NCBI RefSeq assembly: GCF_012849055.1
Contig: NZ_CP051677.1
Location: forward strand, 2,184,501-2,248,500
Origin: Spirosoma rhododendri
GTDB taxonomy: Bacteria; Bacteroidota; Bacteroidia; Cytophagales; Spirosomataceae
DNA: 64,000 bases
Direction of reading: 5' to 3'
Part shown: in pieces, positions 45,236 to 54,175 of the stretch
Layout: each line of letters opens with the position of its first letter
How positions within the stretch are numbered: position 1 is the first letter of the stretch
The notes under the pieces: model-generated
What the model saw: the letters and a program-made list of their open reading frames with translations, nothing else
Databases searched by the model: none
What the model was told of the DNA's origin: nothing
Made by a program: the position numbers and the translations under genes

Positions 45236-46208
45236 TACCTATAATAGTTTTATCAAATCTAAATTTACTTGCCTCTAGGTAGTTAGAATCCAAATCAACG
45301 CTTATCCATTGTCTATTCAATCGTTCTGCTACAGCACCTGTTGTATTTGAGCCAGCAAAAGGGTCCAATACAGTATCGCTTTCTTCAGTGAGAAGTTTTA
45401 TGAAAAATTCAGGCAATGCTGCCGGAAAACGAGCTGGATGAATTTTAATGCCGTTTTCTTTACATTTCTTTGTGTAAATATCGTTGGCAGAATTATTCCC
45501 AAAACGCATCATACTATCAATAGTATTCTCCTCAAAAGTTTCATCTATTACGTTCGATGGAATTGAGCCGCCGGCATCAACCTTAGTAAAGCTTTCATTA
45601 ATATTATGCCCAGACGGTCTACTAGTTTTATTAAGCCCCTTCTTATTAAGACGTAGCATGTCAGCGCTGTATGGACGAAGTACATTACGGTTGTTGGCTT
45701 TGGGTGACGTCGTTTTACTTAACCAGAACACATTTTCGACCGAATCTTTAACCCGGATACGGCGAACTGTTACCCACTCGGCGGGAACAGGCATTTTAGC
45801 TGGATTGTACCAAAATAACTCTTGAGCTAATTTGAAGCCAATTGTTTCAACAAGCTCAATAAGAAGTTTGTAATGGTAAAGGGATCTAGTCGGTTCTCCT
45901 TTATTGAAACTGCCACCTATATTCAAGACAAAGCTACCGTCGTTGGTCAGTATACGTTTGATTTCTTTTGCGAATTCTAAAAACCAGTCCACATACTCTG
46001 CTTTGCTGACATTACCGTATTCCTTTTTAAAATGCAGTGCATACGGCGGTGACGTAATGACTAGATTTATCGACTCTGAAGGCAGTGCCTTCATTAAGTC
46101 CAATGAATCAGCTAAATACGCTTTCCCAAAATTGGTTTCATAAAGAGATTTATATCCCTCAATATCAGCAAGTCCCGTCGGGGCATTGAAAGTCAATTCT
46201 TGTTGCAA
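45231..46208 (-). CDS. Type II DNA methyltransferase, TSPPY (N4-cytosine-like) class
   Basis: The 325-residue protein starts with TTG. The catalytic motif IV T52-S-P-P-Y56 precedes the SAM-binding motif [10 protein letters not shown] near 282-291, an order seen in beta-class enzymes. TSPPY is most common in m4C methyltransferases, though m6A cannot be excluded. A central region with [10 protein letters not shown] and [13 protein letters not shown] resembles the PvuII/SmaI-type group. The gene is clearly A+T-rich compared with its neighbours. It is divergent from the HTH and nuclease genes and has two overlapping promoters. Confidence 0.93.
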   Translation of the reverse strand: MQQELTFNAPTGLADIEGYKSLYETNFGKAYLADSLDLMKALPSESINLVITSPPYALHFKKEYGNVSKAEYVDWFLEFAKEIKRILTNDGSFVLNIGGSFNKGEPTRSLYHYKLLIELVETIGFKLAQELFWYNPAKMPVPAEWVTVRRIRVKDSVENVFWLSKTTSPKANNRNVLRPYSADMLRLNKKGLNKTSRPSGHNINESFTKVDAGGSIPSNVIDETFEENTIDSMMRFGNNSANDIYTKKCKENGIKIHPARFPAALPEFFIKLLTEESDTVLDPFAGSNTTGAVAERLNRQWISVDLDSNYLEASKFRFDKTIIGT

Positions 46209-46236
46209 AGCTGAGTTTATTTGAAATGTGAGAATA

Positions 46237-46296
46237 CAAAGATAAGTTTATGTCCTTTTGGTACGCAAAGATATAGAAATAGGTTGACAATGTCAA
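46237..46296 (-). promoter_or_regulatory. Two overlapping promoters of the methyltransferase gene
   Basis: On the minus strand TATCTTTG occurs at 46273-46266 and again at 46244-46237. The upstream one has TTG 20 nt before it (46296-46294), inside the palindrome. The downstream one has TTG 21 nt before it, which is the end of the first TATCTTTG. Both fit the Bacteroidota promoter rule. Confidence 0.72.
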
Positions 46297-46303
46297 CCTA
46301 TTT
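46277..46303. promoter_or_regulatory. Perfect palindromic operator in the restriction-modification divergent region
   Basis: AAATAGGTTGAC, spacer AAT, GTCAACCTATTT: 12-bp arms with no mismatch. It ends 8 nt before the HTH gene ATG and covers the -33 TTG of the upstream methyltransferase promoter. A bound protein could therefore block both directions. Confidence 0.8.
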
Positions 46304-46311
46304 ATTCCCGT

Positions 46312-46521
46312 ATGGAACAAAACTCTAAAATTGACGAATGGATAACGCAGGCAGAAGCTGCTCGAATCAGAGGAGTTTCAAGGCAGTCAATTAATAAACT
46401 AGTAAAAGCTGGCAGACTTGACACATTTACAATTGGGGGTTCAGTTTTTGTAAACAGCAAGCAAATCGCACACTTTCAGCCTTCTCCTAAAGGGCGAAAA
46501 AAAGCATTAGATCATGAATGA
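46312..46521 (+). CDS. Small excisionase/MerR-like DNA-binding protein, putative restriction-modification controller
   Basis: The 69 residues are almost entirely a helix-turn-helix module: WITQAEAARIRGVSRQSINK, then LVKAGRLDTFTIGGSVFVN, with a basic tail. This resembles the excisionase/HTH_17 winged-helix type rather than the Xre-like fold of known C proteins. It starts 8 nt after a perfect palindrome and overlaps the downstream nuclease-like gene by 8 nt. Autoregulation and timing control of restriction are the likely roles, by inference from context. Confidence 0.8.
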   Translation: MEQNSKIDEWITQAEAARIRGVSRQSINKLVKAGRLDTFTIGGSVFVNSKQIAHFQPSPKGRKKALDHE

Positions 46522-47227
46522 AAATTTACATATCCAAAATTTCTTACAAACACTTTCTGAAGAAGGAAAAAGGGTATTATTTGAACAGCTTAAAATTGAA
46601 ATAGGCATTCACCCACTAGAAAGTGAGATTGGTTTAAGTGGAGATGCTGTACTGTCTGCTATTCAAAAAATGAGAGCAGAAGCACCACTAACTTGGAGAA
46701 TGCTAAGAGGTGTTTTAGCCGAGACCACATATGGTGTCAATGTTCTTACCAAAATTGTTGGATGGTCAGATATTACGCCTGTTGGTGATTTGCCATATGA
46801 CTATTTAATCACTAATGGCACTGTTAATATTCGAATCCATATAAAATTGCAGCGGAGTAAAGATTTTGTTGCAATGACTGCTAATCAAGCGAGAAAAGGC
46901 TTTAGAAATGATATGTATGTTGTTGAAACCCAAAAAACTAGAGGTGGGAAAGATGAATTGGGAAGTGATACTAGACCATATAGGTTTAATGAGTTTGACA
47001 TTTTAGCAGTTTGTATGCAGCCTTCTACTGGTAAATGGGATGATTACATGTACTCACTCGATAAATGGTTGATTCCTGACCCAAAAAACTCCAACCTTTT
47101 GTTGAAATTTCAACCCGTTGCAATGATTCCTAATAACGATTGGACTGATTCACTTGAAACAGCAATTAGCTGGTTTATGGAAGCCAATGCACAACCGAAA
47201 ACAATTGCATGGAGTTACTTGCCCTAG
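46514..47227 (+). CDS. Putative type II restriction endonuclease
   Basis: The 237-residue protein is of no family I recognise. Position favours a restriction enzyme: it is coupled to a small regulator and divergent from a type II methyltransferase, with the same low G+C. D96 in LPYDYLI and H109-I-K111 in NIRIHIKLQRSKD could be a PD-(D/E)xK core in which the usual acidic residue is His. DPKNSNLLLKFQPVAM near the end may be structural. The call is therefore contextual plus a partial motif. Confidence 0.65.
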   Translation: MNENLHIQNFLQTLSEEGKRVLFEQLKIEIGIHPLESEIGLSGDAVLSAIQKMRAEAPLTWRMLRGVLAETTYGVNVLTKIVGWSDITPVGDLPYDYLITNGTVNIRIHIKLQRSKDFVAMTANQARKGFRNDMYVVETQKTRGGKDELGSDTRPYRFNEFDILAVCMQPSTGKWDDYMYSLDKWLIPDPKNSNLLLKFQPVAMIPNNDWTDSLETAISWFMEANAQPKTIAWSYLP

Positions 47228-47523
47228 TAAGCCGAACCTGTCGAGCGCACTTTCAACACCTGTCGCCAGTCAAACTCACTTTTTTGGGGTAACTGTCGAA
47301 CGCTACGTAGTAAATCCATTTTTAGGCTCCCTTAACGGGCCATTTTTCGTGTCGACTGAAGCCGATCAACGAGCTACAATTAGCCAAACCGGGGCGTTTC
47401 CTTTGTCGCGAGAGAAGCTGAAATGCAAACCTAAAGTCGACCTGTCGAGTCGTGCGACCTGTCGCCCGGAAGCCCGAATTTGAAGCACTGGCTGTTGTGT
47501 CCACCCAACCTGACTTTTTACGC
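47228..47523. other. Gene-free repeat field right of the island
   Basis: No convincing frame. TGTCG-led segments recur at about 47236, 47260, 47297, 47350, 47405, 47444 and 47461. The part at 47350-47396 (TGTCGACTGAAGCCG, CAACGAGCTACAATT, AGCC) parallels 45036-45082 left of the island. Confidence 0.55.
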
Positions 47524-47559
47524 AAACAGGGCCGGTCGTATCAACAACCGGCCCTGTTT
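47524..47559 (-). terminator. Terminator of xylA
   Basis: AAACAGGGCCGGT and its exact reverse complement flank a 10-nt loop. It lies just past the xylA stop on the minus strand. Confidence 0.8.
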
Positions 47560-47579
47560 GGTGCATGATTGATTCAGGA

Positions 47580-48923
47580 CTAAATGTATTGATTTACAAT
47601 CATTTCGTACAGTTCCTGCTTGCCGCTGATCTGCTTTGGTTCGCCGTTGGTCATAGCGTAGTTGCGCAGGTCTTCCAGCGTCAGTTCACCTTTTTCAAAG
47701 CGAGCACCTTCCGCAGAATCGTAGCTGGCGTAGCGTTCAGCGCGCAGCTTTTTATACGACGATTTTTCCAGGATCGCTTCGGCAGCGATGGCCGCGCGGG
47801 CAAACGTATCCATACCGCCGATGTGGGCGATAAAGATGTCTTCCAGATCGGTCGAGTTACGCCGGGTCTTGGCGTCGAAGTTTACACCACCCGATTTAAA
47901 ACCACCCGCTTCCAGAATGACCAGCATAGCTTCGGTCAGTTCGTACACGTCGACGGGGAACTGGTCGGTATCCCAGCCGTTTTGGTAGTCGCCCCGGTTG
48001 GCGTCGATACTACCCAGCATGTTGTTGTCGACGGCTACCTGAAGCTCGTGAGCAAACGTGTGGTTTGCCAGCGTAGCGTGGTTGGTTTCCAGGTTGAGTT
48101 CGAAATCATCCTGCAAGCCAAACTTGTTGAGGAAGCCAACAACCGTAGCTGCGTCGAAATCGTACTGGTGCTTGGTAGGCTCCATCGGCTTTGGCTCGAT
48201 GTAGAATGCACCTTTGAAGCCTTGCTTGCGGGCGTAATCGCGGCTCATTTGCAGGAAACGGCCCAGGTGCTCCTGTTCGCGCTTCATGTTGGTGTTCAGC
48301 AGCGACATGTAGCCCTCGCGGCCTCCCCAGAACGTGTAGCCCGCGCCACCCAGCTCAATCGTAGCGTCGATGGCGTTTTTCACCTGCCAGCCGCCGTGAG
48401 CCAGTACGTGAAAATCAGGGTTGGTGCTGGCACCGTTCATGTACCGCTCGTGCGAGAACAGGTTAGCCGTGCCCCACAGTAGTTTCACACCGCTGGCTGC
48501 TTGCTTTTGCTTAGCGTAATCGACGATGGCGCGGAAGTTCTTCTCGAACTCGCTGTTCGAGTTGCCTTCGGGTGCTACGTCGATGTCGTGGAAGCAATAG
48601 AACTCCATGCCCATCTTGGTGATGAACTCGAAAGCCGCATCCATTTTCTGGTGCGCAGCCCCCAGTGGGTCGTTGCCAGCCATGGCGTCCCACGGGAAGT
48701 GTTTAACGCCTGGTCCGAACGGGTCATTACCTGTGCCGCAGAAGGTGTGCCAGTACGCTACCGCAAACCGGAACAGGTCCTTCATGGGTTTACCCAGAAT
48801 CGTACGACTGGGATCGTAAAACTTAAATGCCAGCGGATTATCGGATTCGCGGCCTTCGTAAGCGATCGGCTTCTCGACAAACGGGAAATAGGCTTTGTCG
48901 CCTAGTGTTAAGGTCAAAGACAT
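47580..48923 (-). CDS. xylA: Xylose isomerase
   Basis: 447 residues from [15 protein letters not shown]; a further 7 codons upstream in frame are non-coding. [16 protein letters not shown] sequence ([12 protein letters not shown]) contains the catalytic His. [22 protein letters not shown] and [20 protein letters not shown] supply the metal ligands of class II enzymes. It converts xylose to xylulose. xylB lies 1.3 kb upstream on the same strand, separated by a lipoprotein gene with its own terminator. Confidence 0.97.
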   Translation of the reverse strand: MSLTLTLGDKAYFPFVEKPIAYEGRESDNPLAFKFYDPSRTILGKPMKDLFRFAVAYWHTFCGTGNDPFGPGVKHFPWDAMAGNDPLGAAHQKMDAAFEFITKMGMEFYCFHDIDVAPEGNSNSEFEKNFRAIVDYAKQKQAASGVKLLWGTANLFSHERYMNGASTNPDFHVLAHGGWQVKNAIDATIELGGAGYTFWGGREGYMSLLNTNMKREQEHLGRFLQMSRDYARKQGFKGAFYIEPKPMEPTKHQYDFDAATVVGFLNKFGLQDDFELNLETNHATLANHTFAHELQVAVDNNMLGSIDANRGDYQNGWDTDQFPVDVYELTEAMLVILEAGGFKSGGVNFDAKTRRNSTDLEDIFIAHIGGMDTFARAAIAAEAILEKSSYKKLRAERYASYDSAEGARFEKGELTLEDLRNYAMTNGEPKQISGKQELYEMIVNQYI

Positions 48924-48950
48924 ACGGATAAAAAATTGGTACAAACAAAT

Positions 48951-48983
48951 AAGGTATCAAAGGTCAGCATCCTTTGATACCTT
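48951..48983 (-). terminator. Terminator of the lipoprotein gene
   Basis: AAGGTATCAAAGG and CCTTTGATACCTT are perfect 13-nt arms around a 7-nt loop. It lies between the lipoprotein stop and the xylA start on the minus strand. Confidence 0.8.
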
Positions 48984-49021
48984 TTCTACTACCATAAGAG
49001 CAGAAACCACCTTTTTTTTAC

Positions 49022-49792
49022 CTACTGGATTGGGAGTCTGATAAAGAAACCGTCCGGTTTCTTAAACGGGATGGGAACCGTGTAGCTACCCGAGTATTCA
49101 TCACTCTCATACTCGTGCAGCGCAACGCCTGTTAACTGGCTGGCGGGCATGACCCGTATGTCGGATGCCCAGAATTTGGTGTCGATGTGAAATTCAGTCT
49201 TGAAATCCTTATCTGTCGACAACGTCAGGTAGTTACGGAATTGCAGGGGCGACTGATCGGGCTGATACGTATACACGTCGACGGGAACCGGTTTTTTACG
49301 GCCTATGGTTTTGGAAGCTTCCTCAATAATTTCCGGCTGGCCCGGTAGCCGTATGGAGCCGTTTGGATAGACCACAAACTGCCGCTTCTCCAGTTGCGTA
49401 CCGGGCGGGATAAACCCAACGGCATCATCTTTAGAAATAACCCCGTTGATCGAGCCAACCGTGTATCGACCATGCCAGCTACTGACCGACGATGTGCCGA
49501 GATTAACATCAGCGACGTCGTACCAGTAATCCAGCTTTTCCTTTCCGATAATAAACGACGACCGCTTCCAGTCGACATATAGCGGGCGGTTCAGCTTATT
49601 GACCAGCAGAATATGCATCTGTCCGCGCTCCTCCGTAAAACTATAGCGCAGGGTTAGCGTATCGGTGTCCATGACCAGGCCCTGATCAGCAACAGGCCGG
49701 AGATTTGTACCACGCAGCGTAACGAGCTGTGCCTTGGGCGAACAGGCGGTAACCAGCAGGCCAGCTATCAACAGGGTGATTATCGTTTTCAT
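49022..49792 (-). CDS. Lipoprotein, unknown
   Basis: The 256-residue protein begins MKTIITLLIAGLLVTACSPK with a lipobox LVTAC, so the mature Cys would be lipidated. The rest is beta-rich and soluble (LVNKLNRPLYVDWKRSSFIIGKEKLDYW, GFIPPGTQLEKRQFVVYP). It has no recognised domain. It lies between xylB and xylA on the same strand, which may be chance. Outer-membrane or periplasmic location is likely. Confidence 0.75.
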   Translation of the reverse strand: MKTIITLLIAGLLVTACSPKAQLVTLRGTNLRPVADQGLVMDTDTLTLRYSFTEERGQMHILLVNKLNRPLYVDWKRSSFIIGKEKLDYWYDVADVNLGTSSVSSWHGRYTVGSINGVISKDDAVGFIPPGTQLEKRQFVVYPNGSIRLPGQPEIIEEASKTIGRKKPVPVDVYTYQPDQSPLQFRNYLTLSTDKDFKTEFHIDTKFWASDIRVMPASQLTGVALHEYESDEYSGSYTVPIPFKKPDGFFIRLPIQ

Positions 49793-50202
49793 GTGTAATT
49801 CGATCAGGTGGAGTACCGCTTGATACCAACGGTATCGGCAGGTAATTACTGCCGTCTTACGCGTATCGCGTCGATTTATCTTGTTAAAAAACTATAAATA
49901 TCGTTGCACATATGATGCCTAAATAGGCATGTTCGACATGAAAAAAGCTCCATTTATTCGTTTTTAAATCGAAAATATGGCAGATCGAAGCATTATGTAG
50001 CATTTATCGGCTAAAAAGATACCTGAGTAATCGGTCCAGTTTTTTTCGACGTATATTGGGGTTGGCTTCGGCCACTTAGATAGGTTATCGAGTTCCCCAC
50101 CCGTCAGTTGACAGGTGGGGACTTTTATGTTCAGCGGGTAAAATACGCGGTTTTCGTGGGCTGTGTTTTGCCCGGCGACTGCATTTACCAGACGGTAGGC
50201 AT
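49793..50202. other. Intergenic region between the lipoprotein and xylB
   Basis: No gene is seen. It contains small palindromes (GATACCAACGGTATC at about 49822, ATGCCTAAATAGGCAT at about 49915) that could be operators. On the plus strand a terminator-like hairpin sits at 50092-50127. Confidence 0.4.
50092..50127 (+). terminator. Orphan terminator-like hairpin
   Basis: GTTCCCCACC and GGTGGGGAC pair around a CGTCAGTTGACA segment that itself can pair, followed by TTTT on the plus strand. No plus-strand gene lies upstream. It could terminate a small RNA or, read on the minus strand, xylB. Confidence 0.55.
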
Positions 50203-51693
50203 TTACCGTTTCAAAATCGTTTCCAATGTTTCCTGCCAGTTGCCGTACGCGTCACGATACGCTTGTTGCGCCCGCATATCTGGCTCGATGGTTTTGGTAA
50301 CTGTCAGGCCGGTGAAGGCTTCGGCAGCGCTTTTATAGTAGCCAAGGCCAAGCCCGGCCCCGCGTGCCGCTCCCTGCGCACCGTCGGTATTGTACAATTC
50401 GATTACGGCTCCCGTCAGGTTGGCCAGTGTGTCGCGGAACAGGGGGCTGAGGAACATGTTGGCTTCGCCAGCCCGAACTGTCTGAATGCCAACGCCAACC
50501 GATTCCATGACCTTGATGCCGTAGTAGAGCGCAAATACGATGCCTTCCTGCGCCGACCGGATCATGTGGGGCAGGCCGTGCCGGTTGAATTGCAACCCCT
50601 GAAACGAAGCGCCCAGATCGACGTTCTCCAGCACGCGCTCGGCCCCATTGCCAAACGGCAGGCAAACCAGCCCGTCGGCCCCGACCGGCGCTTCGTGGGC
50701 CAGGTCGTTCATCTCGTTGTAGCTGATCGACCGGCGCAACACCTGATTCCGCAGCCAGCTGTTCAGACTACCCGTACCGTTGACGCACAGCAGCACGCCA
50801 TACCGCGGGGCTTCGGCCGTGTGGCTAACGTGCAAGAACGTGTTCACCCGCGACTGTGGATCGTACTTGGCCTGATCGCTGACGCCGTACACCACCCCCG
50901 ACGTACCGGCGGTAGCGGCAATCTGACCCGGCTCCAGCACATTCAGCGACAGGGCATTGTTGGGTTGATCGCCCGCGCGGTAGGTAACCGGTGTTCCGGC
51001 CGACAGGCCCAGCTCGGCGGCTGCGGCTGCCGATAGCTGACCCTGTTCGGCAAAGGTCGGGCGTAGGGTAGGCATCAGCCCGGCGTCGAAACCGAAATGG
51101 TCGAAGAGGAACTGAGCCGGCTGATCGGCCTGAAAATCCCAGAGTGTACCTTCCGAGAGGCCCGATGCGGTTGTCACGACCTCACCGGTCATGCGGGCCG
51201 CCAGGTAATCGCCCGGCAGCATAAAGTGCGCAACACGGGCGTAGGTGTCGGGTTCGTTGGCTTTCACCCAGGCCAGCTTGGCGGCTGTGAAATTGCCGGG
51301 GGAGTTCAACAGGTGCTTGAGTACCCGATCATGGCCCAGCGCGTCGAACGCTTTGCTGCCGTACGGAGCGGCCCGGCTGTCGCACCAGATAATCGACGGG
51401 CGCAGGACGTTCATGTCCCGATCGACTACGACCAGTCCGTGCATCTGGTAAGAAATACCAATCGCTTTTACGTCATCGGAGCGAATGCCGGCTTTTGTCA
51501 GTACGGCCTTGCTGGCGTTGCACGCGTTTTGCCACCAGTTGTCGGGATGTTGCTCGGCGAAACCCGGCTGGGGTGCGTCGATCGCCATTTCCGTTTCGGG
51601 GAAAAACGCCGATGCTACGGCCTTTCCGCTATCGGCTTCCACCAGACACGCTTTTACGGACGAACTACCTAAATCGAAGCCAAGAAAATACAT
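50203..51693 (-). CDS. xylB: Xylulokinase
   Basis: 496 residues from MYFLGFDLGSSSVKACL, the FGGY-family phosphate-1 loop; 26 upstream in-frame codons are excluded. ISYQMHGLVVVDRD, RPSIIWCDSRAAPY and GDQPNNALSLNVLEPGQIAATAGTSG are kinase motifs. It phosphorylates xylulose from XylA for the pentose phosphate pathway. It is divergent from the heptose kinase gene. Confidence 0.95.
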   Translation of the reverse strand: MYFLGFDLGSSSVKACLVEADSGKAVASAFFPETEMAIDAPQPGFAEQHPDNWWQNACNASKAVLTKAGIRSDDVKAIGISYQMHGLVVVDRDMNVLRPSIIWCDSRAAPYGSKAFDALGHDRVLKHLLNSPGNFTAAKLAWVKANEPDTYARVAHFMLPGDYLAARMTGEVVTTASGLSEGTLWDFQADQPAQFLFDHFGFDAGLMPTLRPTFAEQGQLSAAAAAELGLSAGTPVTYRAGDQPNNALSLNVLEPGQIAATAGTSGVVYGVSDQAKYDPQSRVNTFLHVSHTAEAPRYGVLLCVNGTGSLNSWLRNQVLRRSISYNEMNDLAHEAPVGADGLVCLPFGNGAERVLENVDLGASFQGLQFNRHGLPHMIRSAQEGIVFALYYGIKVMESVGVGIQTVRAGEANMFLSPLFRDTLANLTGAVIELYNTDGAQGAARGAGLGLGYYKSAAEAFTGLTVTKTIEPDMRAQQAYRDAYGNWQETLETILKR

Positions 51694-51859
51694 GCGAAAA
51701 ATAAAGTATAAGACGTGATATGATTGGTAACGAACTTGCTGATACCCATTTGGGACAATACTATTCCGCAAAGAAAACCGTGTTGGCGCATATACTCAAC
51801 CCACCCGGTCGTTTTCGGAATTCGACCCCGCTTTTTGTTTCTTTACAGGAAATTTCAAA

Positions 51860-51938
51860 GGGCGAAAGAGCGAAAGACAGAAAGGGCAATTATGCTGGCT
51901 GGTTGCTCTTGCGCTCTTTACCACTTTCGCTCATTAGG
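51860..51938. repeat. 8-nt unit hairpin element (site h)
   Basis: Arm 1 is GGGCGAAA, GAGCGAAA, GACAGAAA, GGGCAATT (51860-51891). Arm 2 is TCTTGCGC, TCTTTACC, ACTTTCGC, TCATTAGG (51907-51938), ending 1 nt before the kinase ATG. The unit is close to that of site e. Confidence 0.82.
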
Positions 51939-51939
51939 T

Positions 51940-52950
51940 ATGTCTCCAGTCCTGGATCTTTCGATTGATGAACTTTTTACGCAGTTTGATTCCTTACGGG
52001 TGCTTATCGTTGGCGACGTTATGCTGGATTCGTACGTGTGGGGCCGCGTAGAGCGGATTTCTCCGGAGGCACCCGTACCCGTTGTCAACGTCGACCGGCG
52101 CGAACTGCGACTGGGCGGAGCGGGCAACGTACTACTGAACGTGCAGGCGCTGGGCGCCGAAGCCATCATCTGCTCGGTAATCGGGACCGACGCGCCGGGC
52201 GATCAGCTGGAGCATGAACTGTGCGACCGGGGGCTGAACTGCGACGGGCTGATCCGTAGCCACGACCGTATCACGACCATAAAGGAACGCATCATTGCCG
52301 GTTCGCAACAGGTTGTCCGGGTCGACACCGAAACCGATCGATACATTACGACTGACGAACGGGCACAGCTTGTTGCGAAAGCGAAAGAACTGATTCCAAC
52401 TTGCCACGTCGTTATTTTTGAGGATTACGACAAAGGCGTACTGAGCAAAGAAGCGATCGCCGAGATCACCGATTTTGCCAACGAGCAACGGATACCAACG
52501 GTGGTCGATCCGAAGAAGCGCAACTTCCTGTCGTATCAGAACACAACCCTATTCAAGCCGAACCTGAAAGAATTACGTGAGGGGTTGAAACTCGATTTCG
52601 ACGTCGACAACGCCGGCGAATTTCAATCGGCGGTCGATCAGCTGAAGCAGCAGCTAAACGTGTCGGGTGCGCTGATTACCCTCTCGGAGCGGGGCGTGTT
52701 CATCGATTTCAACGAACAAAAACTAAAGTTACCCGCCCACGTCCGGCAGATCGCCGACGTATCGGGCGCGGGCGATACGGTCATTAGCATTGCCGCCTGC
52801 TGCGTTGCCCTGCGTCAGTCGCCTGCCGTGATTGCCGGCCTGTCGAACCTCGGCGGGGGGCTGGTCTGCGAATCAGTAGGCGTCGTGCCCATCAATAAAG
52901 CGCAGTTAAAGCAGGAAGCCATCGAAGCCGGTTTGCTGGCTAATTCGTAG
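51940..52950 (+). CDS. rfaE1: D-glycero-beta-D-manno-heptose-7-phosphate kinase (RfaE domain I)
   Basis: 336 residues from MSPVLDLSIDELFTQF; 72 upstream in-frame codons include hairpin site h and are excluded. It is a PfkB/ribokinase fold enzyme with LIVGDVMLDSYVWGRVERISPEAPVPVV and RLGGAGNVLLN, both typical of RfaE/HldE. The anion-hole loop is DVSGAGDTVIS. The nucleotidyltransferase half of HldE is absent, so another gene must complete ADP-heptose synthesis. Its role is LPS core precursor supply. Confidence 0.9.
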   Translation: MSPVLDLSIDELFTQFDSLRVLIVGDVMLDSYVWGRVERISPEAPVPVVNVDRRELRLGGAGNVLLNVQALGAEAIICSVIGTDAPGDQLEHELCDRGLNCDGLIRSHDRITTIKERIIAGSQQVVRVDTETDRYITTDERAQLVAKAKELIPTCHVVIFEDYDKGVLSKEAIAEITDFANEQRIPTVVDPKKRNFLSYQNTTLFKPNLKELREGLKLDFDVDNAGEFQSAVDQLKQQLNVSGALITLSERGVFIDFNEQKLKLPAHVRQIADVSGAGDTVISIAACCVALRQSPAVIAGLSNLGGGLVCESVGVVPINKAQLKQEAIEAGLLANS

Positions 52951-52957
52951 TTGATAA

Positions 52958-52998
52958 ACAGACAAAGGGCGCACCAAGATGGTGCGCCCTTTGTCTGT
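52958..52998. terminator. Bidirectional terminator between rfaE1 and hemE
   Basis: ACAGACAAAGGGCGCACCA and its exact reverse complement are 19-bp arms around AGA. Both convergent genes end within 10 nt of it. Confidence 0.92.
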
Positions 52999-54027
52999 TT
53001 AGCGGGTCGACAATTCTTTCACAGCGTCGACAAAGCAGCGTGCCTTGTCAGGGTCGGTATCGGGGTAAATGCCGTGGCCGAGGTTGGCGATGTAGTGCTG
53101 ATGGCCGAAGGCGTCGAGCATGTGTTTGACCTCCCGTTTGATCTGCGCAAAATCAGCGTATAGCACGCAGGGGTCGAGGTTACCCTGCAACACTTTGTTT
53201 GGCACCAGTTCGCGCGATTCGGTGGGGTCCATGTTCCAGTCGAGACCAACGACCTGACAGTCGAGCTGCCCGATTTCGTGCCGGGCGAAGAACGCGCCTT
53301 TGGCAAAAACCGTAACTGGTACATCGGTGATGGCGTCGCAGATCTGCTTGATGTACGGCAGCGAGAATTGCCGGTACTGCTCAGGCGACAGGATACCCGC
53401 CCACGAATCGAATAGCTGAATCAGGTCGGCTCCGGCCAGCACCTGCGCTTTCAGGTACGAAATCGTGCTGTCGGTGATTTTTTGCAGCAGCGTATGCGCG
53501 AAAGCCGCGTCGGTATACAGCAGTTTTTTAGCAACCGAGAACGTTTTTGAGCCTTTGCCTTCGGTCATGTAACAGAAGATCGTGAACGGCGCACCGGCAA
53601 AGCCAATCAGCGGTACCCGGCCATTCAGTTCTTTCTTCGTCAGCCGGATGGCATCCAGCACATAGCCCAGATCGGTTTCGGCATCGGCGACGCGCAACTG
53701 CCCCAGATCAACACTCGACCGAACCGTTTTCGGAAACACCGGCCCCCGGCTCTCGATCATTTCGTAGGGCAGTCCCATTGCTTCGGGCACCACCAGAATA
53801 TCGGAGAAGATAATAGCCGCGTCGACGTCGAAGGCATCGATAGGCTGAATGGTCACTTCAGCGGCTAGTTCGGGCGTTTTCGCCAGCGTAATAAAACTAC
53901 CTGCCTGCTCGCGAACGGCCCGGTACTGCGACAACACCCGACCTGCCTGCCGCATCATCCAGACCGGCACTCGTTCGTTCAGCTCGCCCCGCGCTGTGCG
54001 AAGCAGCAAATCATTTTGTAACGTCAT
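52999..54027 (-). CDS. hemE: Uroporphyrinogen decarboxylase
   Basis: The 342-residue enzyme makes coproporphyrinogen III. It has [17 protein letters not shown] near residues 20-36, the family signature, then VEPIQ-like [22 protein letters not shown] with the catalytic Asp. [18 protein letters not shown] and [10 protein letters not shown] follow. A TATCTTTG sits 5 nt upstream of the ATG, which would give a nearly leaderless mRNA. It converges with rfaE1. Confidence 0.97.
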   Translation of the reverse strand: MTLQNDLLLRTARGELNERVPVWMMRQAGRVLSQYRAVREQAGSFITLAKTPELAAEVTIQPIDAFDVDAAIIFSDILVVPEAMGLPYEMIESRGPVFPKTVRSSVDLGQLRVADAETDLGYVLDAIRLTKKELNGRVPLIGFAGAPFTIFCYMTEGKGSKTFSVAKKLLYTDAAFAHTLLQKITDSTISYLKAQVLAGADLIQLFDSWAGILSPEQYRQFSLPYIKQICDAITDVPVTVFAKGAFFARHEIGQLDCQVVGLDWNMDPTESRELVPNKVLQGNLDPCVLYADFAQIKREVKHMLDAFGHQHYIANLGHGIYPDTDPDKARCFVDAVKELSTR

Positions 54028-54031
54028 GCCG

Positions 54032-54039
54032 CAAAGATA
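54032..54039 (-). promoter_or_regulatory. Possible -7 element of hemE
   Basis: TATCTTTG on the minus strand, 4 nt before the hemE start codon. No TTG is seen at the -33 position, so this is tentative. Confidence 0.4.
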
Positions 54040-54093
54040 CGCCGGCTAAACAGTTCTACCGTTTATTCGACTAGCTGCGCCATCGTTTCGCAC

Positions 54094-54152
54094 AAAAAAT
54101 GGTCTGGGATTTTCTAATTCTTCAAAAATTAGAAAATCCCAGACCATTTTTT
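54094..54152. terminator. 26-bp perfect hairpin terminator
   Basis: AAAAAATGGTCTGGGATTTT and the following CTAATT form one arm; the other is the exact reverse complement, with a 7-nt loop. It ends in T6 on both strands. It lies 3' of the coiled-coil gene. Confidence 0.92.
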
Positions 54153-54175
54153 ACCGACCTGTTTGCGACAAGCGC

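Noticed and set aside
45231..47227. Island as part of a prophage or transposon
   Set aside because: No integrase, transposase, capsid or terminal inverted repeats are visible; only the restriction-modification genes and degenerate flanking repeats.
47154..47483. 109-codon frame downstream of the nuclease candidate
   Set aside because: It starts inside the nuclease gene in another frame and continues through repeat sequence; no domain or promoter.
47580..48482. 305-codon frame opposite xylA
   Set aside because: xylA on the other strand is unmistakable; this frame is its antisense shadow.
51724..51939. N-terminal extension of the heptose kinase by 72 codons
   Set aside because: It covers the divergent promoter region and a hairpin repeat; the kinase fold begins shortly after the ATG at 51940.
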